A stretch of 64,000 bases of DNA. Origin: Quillaja saponaria. Taxonomy: Eukaryota; Streptophyta; Magnoliopsida; Fabales; Quillajaceae. Below are positions 27,460 to 41,014 of the stretch, piece by piece. The stretch's first letter is position 1, and each line of letters starts with the position of its first letter. The position numbers and the translations under genes are program-made. The DNA lies in contig CM055611.1 of assembly GCA_029379385.1 (NCBI GenBank), forward strand, positions 620,001 through 684,000. Reading direction: 5' to 3'. The notes under the pieces are model-generated. The model was not told where the DNA came from. It was given only the letters and a program-made list of their open reading frames with translations, and did no database searches.

Positions 27460-30400
27460 GTCGAAAATGACTAACTAAAAGAGCTACAAGAAAAAGATGA
27501 AGAAGAGGGATGAGGCTCCACTGCAAATGTGTCATGCATTTATAGAGGAGAGCCGAGGGGGTGTCCTAATCTTACAGCTTTTTTTTTCGTGTGTAAATTG
27601 CTATAAACATTGACTTTCTGAAATCCATTCCATGATTCACTGCAGGCTGGTATAGGTTACTGCATGTGCAATATAGGATTCGATCTTGACAGGTTCAACA
27701 CTAAGAAAGAAAAAAAACCCAAGTTTACGAGCAAAATGACAAGGTAGGATAGGAACTAATGCATTAGGAAATTAGATTTTGAACACAAAATTCAAACAAA
27801 TAATTTATATATCATATTTATGAGAGTGACACCTATTTTGGAATGAAGAAAATACATTAATTCCAAGAAGATTTTGTGTTTCTTTTTATTCAACCAAGAT
27901 TTGTTATATATTTATTAGTTATATACGGCGAGAACTCTTTCAGGGGAGCTAGATCTGTATCTTTGACTAACTAATCCATCCACCAAATTACAAGGGAAGC
28001 TCTTTGGAATCACCATTAGTCTTATCCATAAATTTTCTTGTTACTGTAAAGTACGGATACGAATACTGAAATAGGGCATTTTTTAAAAATCTAAGTTACG
28101 TCAAATTATGTATAAATATTTTGAAAATAATTATTACCTCTTTTAAAGTTTAAAAGAAAGAGGGTATACATTACAAATTGTAATTATAGTTTGAAAATGA
28201 AAAATAAATAATAAAAAACAAGCACAATTATACTTAAAAAAAAATAGACAAATAGACAAGATATATACTTTTATAGTTTAAGGATTAGGACAAATAGACC
28301 AAAATACATACTTTTAAGCTTTAGGGTACTAAATACACGGCTTACATGACATAGGAAAGTCTGCCAATTCCACAAAATGCTTTATCTTATCCACTAAACC
28401 ATTAAAAGAAAAATTAGATACAATTTAGAGTCGGCTCTCTTCTTCCTCTTAATAAAAAAGTGAAGTAATTTAAATAAATAATTATAAATCATTCATCAGT
28501 TTTTCACTGCAGGCAACAACTTGCTTATGAGAAAACTCAGTAACAGACTAGCAGTGGCCTGAGTAATCAGGAGACAGAGGAGATTGAAAATTTCAATTAT
28601 CACATAAGCAGCTCTGGATTTGCACTTCGACCTTTGAAATTGAACAAGAGTTGCTGATTCAGGGCTTTGAACGAAAATTGTCCAAGAAAGGTAAAATGGA
28701 ATGTTTCGTATTATCTGTTTTGAAGCCATATAAGATACGTATCCTGGCGTACTATTCACTGTTTCGTATCGGTATGTATCCTTTACCGATACAACACCTC
28801 AAGTGAAGTATTTGTGCTTCCTACTTCCTAATTTGTTACACACTATTGATATTATCATAAAATGTATACATAGAAATTTTGCTTAAAATAAATTTTAACA
28901 ATAAGATCTGTTGCTGTAATGTAGTCATTTTGGTAGTTTGTCTTGCAAGTTACATTAATATGTTGGAGTTACATTAGTAGAATCCTACATTGTTAACTAA
29001 CATTCCTGTTAAACGAAGTTTCAGGAATGAGTTTTAATTTTGTATACACTAGCGCATGTGTAAACTCATTAATTAGTTTTACTAGTATGAAGAGTCATAT
29101 GCTCTTCTTACTTTTTGTTGAAATTTAATTATTAGAATAGATGACAATATAGATCGAACTCTTATTCTTATTAGTTATAAATACTACATTTAATCCTAAA
29201 ATTAGAATTGTTAAGTGAGACTTAATTTATGAATGAATTTTAATATCTTACATATATCATAGAAGATATCTAAAAGTATTTTATTTGAAAGGATTTTAGG
29301 TAATTTAGGTGTACCTCAAAATATACGCACTGCATTTAAATATAGTTGAATTCCAAGGATAGTATACATACATGTTAACATTTTATTCTTCTAGTTGTGC
29401 TTGATTATGTTGAGTTCACACACAAGACAACGTTCATTATGTTGAGTCCACACATAATTAAGAACCGAGTGTTAAATCATAAATATGTTTAAAAACTCAT
29501 TTATATAAAATATTGAGCTTTTAGATGAAATAATAATCTTATCCTAAACAGGGAGACCAAACAACATATCTCATCCTGCTTGTACTCCTTAAATAAATCG
29601 CTAATGTGTTAAGCCGATACAAAGTTTATGTGTGTCAACAAACTACGAATTTGTTCCTGAACAACTCATGAACTATTTGTTAAAGGCTCAATTCAAGATT
29701 GATTTTGTTTTAAAACTCATTATGTAAATGAATCAAGCTCAAACTTTACATGATTGGGCTCGTAACCTCATAAGATTGACTTAGTTAATATAAACTCATA
29801 TATTTTTATTGTTTGTATACGATATAAATAAGAAATTAAATATTTAATTCTTTTAGAAGTTTAAATTTTTTTGTATGAATATTTAAATTAATATCTCTTT
29901 AAACAAATAGTATCAACAAAGTGTTTTTTAAATTTGTATATTATAATTCATACTCAAGTTTATCTAAGAGTGATCACGAGTTCAATCCAAGCCTACCAAA
30001 GACATCGATCCCTCCTACTTGGTTTAAATCATACCTCTTTCTGATTTTAATAAAGCTGGAATATAAGACCTCTAATTAAATTAATTGAAGTTTCAAATTC
30101 TCAAACTACTTGGATATAGACCCTTTTGGCTTTAAGTGAAGATTTGGGGCTAATTTTAGATAATCTCATACATATTTTAGCATTAAGAATATTGAAGTTG
30201 ATTGATGCTTAGCTGGTTCTGACAACTAATGATTGAATTCAAAGTCTACTAATTATAATTATAACTCATTAATCTCATCTTGTTTAGGTCCAATAGCATT
30301 GCGATGCTGCTTAACAAAATGGTTTTCAATTATGATTTTTGTTATTTTTCAACGCCGCAACAAATTTTGTCTTTTTATAATTAGTTGATGATGATATGTA

Positions 30401-31356
30401 CAGTAGCATCACTCTTGAATCTCAACCACAATATCCCACCCGCAAAATCAGAGTTTGAAAGTCAACTAAAACCAATATAATTTATATTAAATATATTTTA
30501 ATCAATTACATTTTATTCTCATAAGCTACCACCATTGTATAATAGTTTCAATAAACTATCTAATAAACTATCTAATTAGACACATGACTCTCTGAGTTAT
30601 AATTAACAAAAAAAGAAAAAAATTGAGAAATTCAATTTTAGTTACTATTGACATAAAATTATTAATATTGGAAAAATTAGTAATACTAAAACAATTACAA
30701 TCCTATTAATATTAAAAAAAATTTAAAAATATATAATAATCTATTTAAAATAAATTAACAACTAAATGAAAAATGAAACTATGTAATAATAAAATATATA
30801 AATATATTTAAGAAAATAAAATAAAATTACCGTTATAAGCGAGTTGTATATCTCTTGCCCATCTGTTATCCATTACTTAGGAAAACATGTAGCATTGACT
30901 GAAATGCTTCAGTAACAAGCATGAGAAGTCTATGTAAGTTAGAATTAATATTTGATACATTGATAATGTAGTTAATTTTTACTCTGCCAGTTAATATTAG
31001 AATGACACATGTCAATAACATCAACAATCACCATTGATTTTACTAAAATGAATTGTTGTATTATAATCTTGCTTCCTTTTTATTGACAGAATATCAAATA
31101 ATCAGGTTGTCCTAGTGATCAAGAATATATGCGGAACATATAGTCTTTTTGTTTTCGGTTATTTTGACATTCTATTGTCAATAATATAGTGCTTATATAA
31201 ATGAGTTTGTCCAAGTCTCAAAGCTTACGCTTTTTTTCCCCATTAAGATAAATAATTCACTCAATAGTCATGCATATAAAAATATTAAACTCACGAAACA
31301 AGGGAGAGATAAAGAAATTAAGGGAAAGAAACGATTTTATGAAATCCTTCTCATCA
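27460..31356. other. Upstream of peroxidase copy 3 and intergenic DNA
   Basis: 27505-27900 and 30180-30470 are the promoter-proximal and distal blocks shared with relics C1 and C2. The interval between is AT-rich. An 87-codon minus-strand open stretch at 28496-28759 has no recognised domain, and the ACCGATAC/GTATCGGT words beside it look repeat-like. No gene can be supported. Confidence 0.5.
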
Positions 31357-32127
31357 TTACTCCATGTTCTTGATAGCTTTCAACACTTCTTGCTTTACCA
31401 CTTGAGCATCTATACTTTCGCATTTCTCTTGATTCTGCAAAATTTTAATTCACGAATAAATTGTCTTTAGCAGAAAGTATCATAATTAGAATACATTTTT
31501 GGCACAAAAAAGAAGTATCATATTCAAATATTGAACCGAATCTTAGGAAGTTCTCTTTGTTTCACTTTAGAGCAGAGAAGACTATTAAAAATTTAGAATT
31601 GGATAAATCTATATAAAAAAATACAACTAACAATATATAACTTACTTCTCCTCCAACAGCTTCAAGCTGGAAATTGTCTGAACAAGAAACCCTAGCATCA
31701 AGCACATCAAGGCCCAGTTTCTCAAAGGCTTCAAGTATAGAAACAAGCATGCCAGGGCAATTCTTTTCTGAAAACACATTAATAAGAAATCCACTTTCTA
31801 GGGTTTCTACATTTACCAGAGGTAATTGATTTTGGGAACTTGATGTTTGTGAAGTTTTAATCTCTGCGTTCAGTCTTTCCACTTTTTTCTTCAACTCCTC
31901 TATATATTTTGAAGCATCCACAATAATTGAAGCTTTGTTTAGCTGCCAAACAAAGAATTAATGGATAGAAAAAAATCAATGACTAATAGTTACCTGAGTG
32001 AATAAATTTAAACATGAACTTCAGAAGAAAAAAAAAATCGACTAATTACAGCACTAGAATTGGTTATAGCACGAAGTAGTTCCAACTTCTCATGCAAAGC
32101 TGCTTTCTTTTGCTCCTTAGAAACCAT
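31357..32127 (-). CDS. Small bHLH-like regulator with ACT-like C-terminus (At2g40435/At3g56220 type)
   Basis: Three exons: 32050-32127 (78 bp), 31646-31942 (297 bp) and 31357-31434 (78 bp), all joined in phase 0; 150 aa. It begins MVSKEQKKAALHEKLELLRA, continues LNKASIIVDASKYIEELKKK (helix-loop-helix like) and a polar linker. Then comes an ACT-like segment (about residues 65-125) with ESGFLINVFSEKNCPGMLVS and LGLDVLDARVSC, ending VVKQEVLKAIKNME. The length and motifs fit the plant family described as bHLH-like or SCREAM-like proteins. The basic region lacks the classic His-Glu-Arg DNA-contact set, so it may act through dimerisation. It is probably nuclear; the target is unknown. Confidence 0.88.
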
Positions 32128-34209
32128 CCTTAATTCTCTAACTCAACTTATTCTTTTTCCATTTGAGGCTTAGGGGGCTTTTAAGGGGCATCAGCTCTCA
32201 AAAACTGAGTGATATGTGAGCTCTTGTTTGTTTCAATGATGTGTATACCACAATTTTCCCCACCAGAAAAATATACTGGAGGAAAGAGAGACAAGAGAAT
32301 GAAGCTAGCCCCGTGAGAAGTGTTTGGAGGGATTCACAGCTAAACAACTTTGACGCTTCCTTCACTACTTTCGATGCTTATCATGCATTCCTCATATTCC
32401 CTAGGGGTCGGTGTCTATGAGTTGAGTTTGTAATTGTCAACACTAGTCATCAGTTGTTAAGGGTTCGTCTACACAACAATTTGTTTTCTAAACAATCCAA
32501 GCTTGAAATTTATTATAAAACTTATTTAATAAGATTCGAGCTTAAACTGTATAAAAATTGACTCGTGAATCTGATTGTGTAATTTAACTTCTAATATAAA
32601 ATATAAATAACGTATATTATTTATTTATTATTGGTATTTATTTATGATGACTGATACATGTTCTAAAATTCTGTATATAAATTTATGATAAACTCTGTAA
32701 ATTATCTTGGGTTCAACTTTGGGTTGGCAATGGGTGGGTTTGCCCAAACTCGTGCCCTACCCGCACTCCTTTACCCCTGCTCTTACTCACCTCCTACTTG
32801 CAGGGGATAGGAGGTTCATATGCCCCAGTCCTATCCGAATGCAAATATCCAAACCTTACCCACCCCTCCACTCTTAATTAGGGTTAGATAGGGTCAGGTA
32901 ATAACTGACAAAACATGTTTTTATTTTTAAATATAATTCAATTATTATTATTATTATATATAAGTATCAGAATATATATTAAATAATAGGCGGAGTGGGT
33001 ACTCGCACATTTTGAACTAAAACCATATTCATCCCTTCACTTTCAATTAGGGTCAGACGAGAAGTTACCCACACATTTTTTAATTAAAAGGCACTGTGAA
33101 TATAAAATTTTATACCCTTACCAGGTTCGATAAAAATTATCACCCCTAGTTCAGTTATCAGTGACTTTTTAATTATAGAACAACATCTTCAAATTTTATG
33201 AAATGGGTGATACCGAGCCGAGCTTGTCAAAGTTTGACTTGTTGGCACCCCTTAACCACGTTCATTCTCCTCTCAATAATTGCATGCACATAATCTCACT
33301 ACTTTTTTCTGCTCTGTTTAAGGGTTCAAATCTCACATCTTTCGTATTTATTTGGATCCATCTCTTTTACTTTTTAAAGCTTGTTTACTAATTATAACTT
33401 ATCCATCATTCTCATAATTCACAAAGAATAAATTATAGAACAGACAAACCTTTCTGCGGCTAGCTAGCTTAGCATCCCTAGGTTTTGTTTCTGTTAATTC
33501 TGTCAGCTAGCCTTGAGAATAATACTATTTAACTAGCAGGCAACATTCTGTAACTGGTAATTAAGACTTGTCGAGGGATCGATTCCTTTTGGCGTATGAC
33601 AGCCTTGATTAAGTTCATTCCATCTCTCTTGTGTGACAATGAGGTTCACGGGCTAACTTCTGGTTACACAACAGAACAAGTACTTGTAAGCTTATGTGAG
33701 ATTTGCTTAGCAGCTTAGCTAGAAAGAAGCAAATCTGATAAGAAAACCCCTTATGGAGCATATATTGTACAAAAGAGTCTTTGTCTCTTTTCCTCACGTG
33801 TTAGATATAGCCAGCAATTGCTACAGATGGAAACAATTAATCAAACTCCATCATTTTCTTTGTTTTTCTAGTATGGGCCGGTCACTAGACAGCTAGCTAG
33901 GTTGCTATTTTGGACTAATAGCACGGTTAATCCCCACAAAAAAGGAGCCTGAAAACTATTTTTTTATCTCAGAATTATAGAAGAAAATTAAAGTGAAAGC
34001 TACTCTTCAAGCACCCATGCTATGCTGTAACAATATTCAGTTTGAGATCCAATGCACAATGAATTGGCTGATGGCTTGTACTATCAGTCAGGAGAACATG
34101 ATAATAAGAAGTTATCAAATTGGTTCTTACAATGTATAATAATAGTCAAACTGAAATCATATTTGTATTGTTTTATATGAATTGATTCTTGTTTTATATG
34201 GAGAAACAT
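32128..34209. other. Intergenic with degenerate hAT-like repeat
   Basis: 32128-32400 is the presumed promoter and leader of the bHLH gene. At 32730-33155 the sequence starts TTGGCAATGGGTGGG and ends TTATCACCCCTAG, with CCCACCC/GGGTCAGG-rich interior. This looks like a decayed hAT MITE, but no target duplication was identified. No other gene seen. Confidence 0.4.
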
Positions 34210-34210
34210 C

Positions 34211-34254
34211 ATATATATATATATATATATATATAGAAAGAGAGAGAGAGAGAG
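34211..34254. repeat. Compound AT/AG microsatellite
   Basis: About twelve AT units followed by AGAA and a run of AG units. Confidence 0.95.
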
Positions 34255-34299
34255 GGGCCATATAAGAGTTAACCTGCACATTACCTGCCTATATTTAAG

Positions 34300-35250
34300 G
34301 AACCAATTTAGCCTATAATTAAGTCTAATAATGAAAGTTGAGCAATCTAATCACAATAGTGATGATATTAAATTAGAGAGCCTAATATACTCTAGCACCT
34401 CTCCTCAAACTCAATGTGGTTGACTCGAGACCAGGTTGAGTTTGGAAACATCATAGGAAGATTGTGATATGCCATGAATGTTGACATGGCTGACTCTGTA
34501 TGTGTCATATGGCAGCTAACGTGTTAGAGTGCTGACGTTGTTGATTCTAATTGGCTAGAATGATGATGTGGCAGATTTTATAGGTGACGTGGTAGCTAAT
34601 GTGTTACAGTACTAACGTGATGCACCTAAAGCTATGTTTACTGCATGTAGGGTGTGACGCCACACACGCATCTGGTGGGATGTGCGTCCGTATATGGCGG
34701 CTTCCGTCCTCTGTTTTTGGTGTTCTTTGACTGAGTTAGATGACTTGGAATCTCCTTGCAGTTGATCTATTGGTGTTTTCTTTTTCTTTTTTATTGGCAT
34801 GGTATAAAATAGTGTTTTGTGGCTACCATTGGCGATTGTCAGAGTTTTAGGTTACTTTTGAGTGTGTTATGATTTGAATGGGCAACTGCTAAGAATTGGA
34901 TATTTGATGCTTGAAGGAGAGATTAGCATGTGATGGGAGTGGGTTGGGGGCTGCCACCAAAGGTAAAACTCTTCTAAGAACTTTGCTCTAATACCAAGCC
35001 AAACTAAAATCAATTTTGTATTGTTTTGGATTTAGGGAGTTCACCCCGGACTTGGCTCCCGTCCTCTGTCCTCTATTTTGCAGGACACGAGATTGACAGG
35101 TCGCCTAGGACACCATTGAAACACATTGACCACAAAAATACTTAAGACTACTTCAAGACCGTCCCAGTAACCCGTGCAGATTAACTTGACATTAACACAA
35201 GCCAAACTAAAATCAGTTTTGTATTAATTGAGTCTTGTACTGTTGACTCT
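34300..35250 (-). mobile_element. LTR-retroelement-like relic
   Basis: GCTCTAATACCAAGCC at about 34984 is the reverse of a primer-binding-site-like TGGTATTAGAGC. Related phrases CCAAACTAAAATCA-TTTTGTATT occur at about 35000 and 35203, and repeats around GACGT-GTAGCTAA-GTGTTA occur at 34510 and 34580. No polyprotein domain is visible, so this is a small internally deleted or non-autonomous element. Confidence 0.4.
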
Positions 35251-35369
35251 AATGTGAAAACTGTAAAAATAATATATAAAGTTGTACAACTAATAGCTAG
35301 ATTAGCTAAAATATACTATCTAATTCTATATGATGTGTTAAACAGTATACAATGGACATTGTCCCATCA

Positions 35370-35490
35370 AAATGCCAAAAGGCCTAACCCACCTTCATAG
35401 AAAAAACCGCAAGTGGGTTCGAACCCGTAACCTTCTATATAGAGTTAGCTACCACCCTTGTCACTAGAAGATTTTGTGACAAACAAATTA
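35370..35490 (-). mobile_element. tRNA-derived SINE fragment
   Basis: On the minus strand a B-box-like GGTTCGAACCC (about 35415-35425) lies about 30 bp after GGTGGTAGCTAACT, which resembles an RNA polymerase III A box. This spacing is typical of plant SINEs. The 3' tail and target duplication were not resolved. It does not form an evident complete tRNA. Confidence 0.5.
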
Positions 35491-37539
35491 TTATTTTTTC
35501 TACGAATATCTCCACACTCTTTGATATAAGCCTAATCTTGTTTGGGTCTAAAGAGCAATATAATTATTAACTTTCTCCAAATGGGCCATTCTAAGATTTT
35601 GATTGAACTATGAAACAGATTTAAGATAAATTATATTTTAGATTGAAAATCATGAAAAAGTGCAAATTACTTTGAAATTTTGATTTATTTCATTTTATTT
35701 GCTTCCGTACTTATTAACTATACCTTACCGTCTCACGTACCCCAAAATACAAGCCACTATTCTAGTAATGTTGCTTGTTAAATTGTAAATTGACATGAGG
35801 CCCAATCCAAGTTACTGATGATGTTGGGTGTTTTTGGGCTTTGAGTTGGCATGAGAAGTTATGGGCTGGACCCTCCTAAGTTATACGTTGTTGTGGGCCT
35901 AGCTCTCGAGAGGACTTGGCTGGGACCACCATGACTAAAATTGACCGAACTATACCGCATGACCGCCTAGGCGGGGACCGGCGGCCAAACAGAGAAGAAG
36001 CCGAAGAACTACGGGCTGTTCGCGAGTTTACTTCCAATTCATCCATTTTTCTGTCAAATTCTGTGTTTGTTCTTGTTTTTGAACTCAGATATTCATATTA
36101 TGGACGATGATGCTGTCGGTGAGTCCTTTTTCTCTATTTGTCTAAATTTTTTATGGTTTCCTTTTTCTTATTTGTTTTTCTTCTGCTATAACATAAAATC
36201 TGTTTGGTTGGCCGAGAAAACAGAGGCAAACATTAAGAAAACAAAATTAGACTGGTTGTTAAGAGTGAGCCCCAACATGGTATAGGGCTCCTTGATTGGT
36301 TTTCAAGAGTTGTAACCTATGTTTGGATGATCACATTCTCTCTTATCAAATTTCCCAGGTATATAAGTTGGTTATTTAGTGTTTAGATTGTTATCGGAAT
36401 TTTTTTTTTCCTAGCTACTAGATGCTGGCTGCTTTCTAAGTTGCAAGCGTCAAACTTGATCTTCTTTTCATTTTTCTTCTCTTTTCCATTCCCCTTAGTT
36501 TGCTTATTTTACATCTGTCTTTGATAGCCCATTATCGTTACTATTACTATGTTGAGAAGTTCTAGACTGCTGTCTGCATAATATATTGGAGCTGAAAATT
36601 CCTCCCAGTCTCTTGGTTGAATGTGGAATAATTATACTTACATGGTTGATCAAATACTTCTTTGTAGAAGAATTTAAAATTCTCTATTTTGCATTGTTTA
36701 ATGGTATGTGACTTGATTTTGGCAGAAACTTGTAAATCCTAATGTGTCAGATTCTTCAGAAATGCATCATCAAATTATCAACTTTGATGCAGCTGGCCAC
36801 TGGAAAGAAAGTTTGTGCTTTGTAGAAGGGATGGTGGGCTATAAGGCTTCCGGAGGGGATATAAGTTGGCTTCAGAGAATTAACATAATGTTTGGATAAA
36901 GCTCAGCTTCAGTCCATTCGAAAATTTAAGATGTGACAGGCTGAATCTCTCACACTGAAAAAAAAAAAAAAACTCCCGAAAAGTTGGTACGTGTCTGCTG
37001 ATCTTCAGCTTACTTATTCAGTTATTGTGTAAACATGACCCAACATGTCATTCATGTTCCTCTGGTCGTTAGATGATTTGTCGATAACCAAGCCTCTTGT
37101 TTGTTTGGGTTCTCTTCAAAAACCCCTTTATGCGATGTTGATTCTCAGTGATAGGGAATTGGCCTGTTCTGGATCAAAATTTTCCCTTTCAATTCTGCTA
37201 GGTTGCCTTCTTTTTTGTTTAGTCTACTATATATGTTTTTTTTTGTTTTTTTATACTTTATGGATACATTTTTACAAGGTTCATTACATAAATCCAGTGA
37301 ACTCATGATAATTGCTGAGAGAAATTCTTGTTGCATGTAGACAAAATATGTCTTTTGTCAGTGAAAGATTTTCAACTAAGTGAATATAATATCAATAGCT
37401 TACTCTTCTATGGACATCAGCTTGTCGAAAGCAACCAAAACTGTGTACTTTTTTGTCTAAGTGCTAATTTTTTTGTTTCCTTCTTCAGAATGAAACAACA
37501 AAACTATAAATTCAAATAAAAACCTGTGATTTTACTTGT
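35491..37539. other. Intergenic; possible spliced non-coding transcript
   Basis: A comparatively GC-rich block at 35916-36040 precedes ATGGACGATGATGCTGTCG at 36099, followed by a good 5' splice donor (GGTGAGTCC). A plausible acceptor TTTTGGCAG lies near 36717-36725. Joining them gives a stop after a few codons, so this may be a non-coding RNA or a gene fragment. No domain seen. Confidence 0.25.
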
Positions 37540-39053
37540 TTACGAAGTGTTTCCATCAGAGTGTGAGGAGTTTTTTCTCCGCTTTTGCATGAAGTAGTAT
37601 CCAAGCCCTCCCACAACAAGTAGAATAATAAGTCCATCAACCACTCCTACCACAACCAAGACCCATTTTTTAAGGCTCGATCGACCATGACCCCCTCCAG
37701 TTCCCTTTGGAACCTTTATCATATAACTGAATCCATCCCCTTTCTCCACCTGTTTGAGTCCCATAACTAATCTGTAAAGAAAGCACTGCTGAATGTCACT
37801 AGCCTCTTTGCCAGAGGAATATAAAGCAGCAGCACATTTACAGTCTTCCAAGCAGAGATTTTCACAGGCTTCTCTGCTAATATTGACCATTTTAGGATCA
37901 TCCTTCAGCACACTACTAACACCCTCCAATTCAAGCATCTCTGCCTGTTTGTCGCTACAAAATCCTCCAGATATTTCTGAATTGCAACTGAAATTTCCTT
38001 TATTTTCCTTTGTGGGAAGCGGGAGGCATGCACAAGTGCTAGAGAATGTACATATTCCATAAGCTTTACAAGACATAGGAAGGTCACATGTACTATTAAG
38101 TGCTTGAAAAGAAGCTTCAAATTTTTCTCTGTCAGGTGAGTAGAAGTAAAGCCCAAAATTTCCTGTTTCATTCTTCAGTGCTAAGAATCTTAGGGGATAA
38201 AGCCCCTGAGATGGAATTTGGCCCATTTTCTTGTATTTTTCATTAAATAACTCCAACCCGCTCGCACTCAGTTCAACAAAATTAATGCTTCTGTTCTTGG
38301 AAGGGTTAAATTCCCAGTAAGAATACCTCAACTTACCAGAATTCAAGTAGAGAGCAATCTTATTGTTTTGAACTTCAAAGGAATAGAATTCGCTTGAATT
38401 GCTCAGGAAAGATGTCAAGCGAGTTGCCACATCAAGTCTCTGTCCCCAGAGCATTACATCTGTCGGGAAATGGAAACTTTGCCATTTTATATGGTCCAAA
38501 ACATCTACTAGCACCAGATTTCCAGTTCTCAGTAACTGTAGTCTCTGTTTTTCAAGTAAGGGAAAGTAACAAATCACATATTAGATATTGTGCAGCCCAT
38601 AAAAATTACTCTTGGCATAATAAAAAGTAGTTTCCAATGGTGGTTGTGCATTGTGCTATTAGTGTTTACCTCCACACCTTGTCCAGATGTCCCAGTTTTC
38701 CATCCCACTCGCTCCTTTGGGCCTTTTAACCTCAAGTCTCCCTCCAGAGTCAGCTCCAGAATGCACTTGTCAGAAGTGTAGAAGTGAGAGTAATGGCCAG
38801 AGTCCCATACTTTCACATCTCCAAGAAAAACTTGCAAAGAACATGAATATTTCCCGTTTATAGCTTCAACACTCATTGCAACTCTGAAATTGGGTGTCAT
38901 TTGATCAGTCTCTATAAGAAAAGCTCTACCAATGAATCCCATAACATATTCTGTAGGAACAGCAACCGTAACTTGGTGTCCAATTTGAATATCAGATCTA
39001 GAATAGCCATAAGTAACAAGAAGAATGAGAAAAATGAAAGAAGAAAGCTTCAT
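37540..39053 (-). CDS. G-type lectin/PAN-domain membrane protein without kinase (At5g03700-like)
   Basis: Two exons, 38670-39053 (384 bp) and 37540-38544 (1005 bp), joined in phase 0; 462 aa. A signal peptide of about 18 residues precedes a bulb-lectin-like region with LELTLEGDLRLKG and, across the intron, LLRTGNLVLVD and FHFPTD. A Cys-rich segment follows (CDLPMSCKAYGICTFSSTCAC). A PAN/apple-type domain (about residues 325-415) has CENLCLEDCKCAAALYSSG. A transmembrane helix at about 422-446 and a short basic tail (KRRKN) end the protein. There is no kinase domain, so it is a receptor-like protein rather than a receptor kinase. It is predicted at the plasma membrane; ligand and function are unknown. 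Confidence 0.9.
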
Positions 39054-41014
39054 GAGTAGAATTGCAACCTCAATGCTTTCTTACTTTTAGAAGCAATAAT
39101 CTTTGATGTTTTTTGCAGGTGGGTTGCCGTGCAATAGGAACTCCGGTCGAGAATTGGTGAAAGAAAGTGGAGAAAAAGGTACACATGATTACTAGAACTT
39201 TGCAAGACCCACCCCCTGCTTCTGAAAAGGATCTGACCTTTCATTTTGCTTGGTTATACAATTAGAAATCTGCTCATAAATAGTGCGGTTACTAATTACA
39301 TTATGTTAGAAGAAATTGTTTATTTTTGTTTCTGTAAGACAGGCTGATTAAATATTATGAGAAAAGAAACGCACTACAATGGTTGGGTACAGGCTGCCCA
39401 TGTGAGAGTTTTAAAGTGAGTTAACTGAGTATTTATACTACTACTACTATAGTCTATAGCAGCAAACCTTTTTGGTTGCTGAGTAATATCTGGATTACCA
39501 TGTTTGTAGACCAGACCAGAGCAGTGAGTGTGTTAATGCTATTAGTCTATTACTTAGAGCGTGGGTGACCAAATTTGATGTGGGACCTGACCATGTAAGT
39601 TGGTTTGTTCAACATCGAGTACCACTGTCAACCCTTTTAGTGGGCAAAGCCTCCTCTGAAGTTTGATGGGTGTTATAATATTAGTCGTACGTTTTTCAAT
39701 GACTTGGTGGATTATGAAACTTTGGCATGATTATGCTTTGTAGGAATCCTCTTGTTCTGATATCAAAAAGAGAGAAGAAAGGGAAGTAGATAAAATGGAT
39801 TTCATTCGTCATTCTTGCGCAGGTCTGAGGTATTTGGTTTTATTTCTAGGCCCATGTTAGCTTTTTCTTTGATTTGGGGCAAGGATGCTAAAGGAAACGA
39901 TCTCAAATAAAAGTGAAGACAAACTTGATAGGCCCAACTCTATTTTCCACCCACTCTATTTCTTCTTTATAAAGTACTGACCTTTAGTCGTATCTTTTCA
40001 TATTTTTGGGAAAACTAATGTGTTCATTATACATTTTAACAAAGAATTAGGTTTTCAATGGACTCGTCCCGTAACTTTTATCTACACAACCCAAAACATT
40101 GGTTGCTAAAAGAAAAAGAAATAAATTCAAAAACTCAGCTAGTTTTCGTTGATTTGTATGAATGTATTATCTCATCATTCCATTTTCTATTTTTCATTTC
40201 ATTTTTCCAATAGTATAGTGCTCCATCTTAGTGGGGTAGTTTCTTGTACCAAAAATAAAAATAGACTAAATTACACTTTTGGTTTTGATTTTTATAATTT
40301 AATCGAAAGTTTAATTTACTTCTTTCAAATCAAAAAGTTAAAATATTTTCATATAATTTTAAAAAATTATCTTAATATATTTATCATTGTCACGTTTTGT
40401 CATATTTAACGTAAGGAGATGACATGTCACGTCACGTGGTTAAATATAAAATTGATAAAATTTGTCACTTCACCTTATTAGGCAGTAACATAAATTATAT
40501 TGTATGATTTTAAAATTATAATGATAACATTTTGAATTATAGAGGCTAAAACTAAATTTTTGATCAATTTATTAATACTAAAAATATATTTTAGCCAAAT
40601 AAAAACATAGATACACAAGCATAAACATTTAGTAAGCTATAAATTATTGACAACTTTACTAAAATTCATAGGAAATTCGGAATTGCTTTCATCCAATCGG
40701 GACCTGAAAGAATTGTCCAAACCCAAAGATGCTAGAGACGACAAAAGATGGTTGTCGTTTAGCCATGTCATAAATCAAATCAATAAACCGTCGTCTTTCC
40801 TCATCCTTCTTCCAGACTTCCAGGTCAATCCAGCCAGCTCCGCCGCTGTACTTTATTCACAGCGACGGAAATCGACGTGTCACAACAATCGCTTCAAAAT
40901 TCGAAAGCACTGCGCCATTTAACGAGGAACTAAGCTTTTGAATTAAGAAACAAGGTTCAGAGCACCATCTCTATCGTAAATACTACATGGTTCCTATTAT
41001 AAGCTTTCTCACAA
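39054..41014. other. Intergenic between lectin-PAN gene and ALKBH1-like gene
   Basis: The two genes are divergently transcribed across about 2 kb. Overlapping ACGT cores (GTCACGTCACGTGG) lie at about 40425-40438. 40640-41014 is less AT-rich and probably holds the leader of the downstream gene. No gene seen. Confidence 0.45.

Noticed and set aside
28496..28759. 87-codon open frame on the minus strand
   Set aside because: No domain, no splice continuation, and the sequence beside it looks repeat-derived.
34612..34800. 62-codon open frame on the minus strand, Lys-rich start
   Set aside because: Lies in an LTR-relic-like tract; the Lys run comes from an AAAG-rich tract, with no domain.
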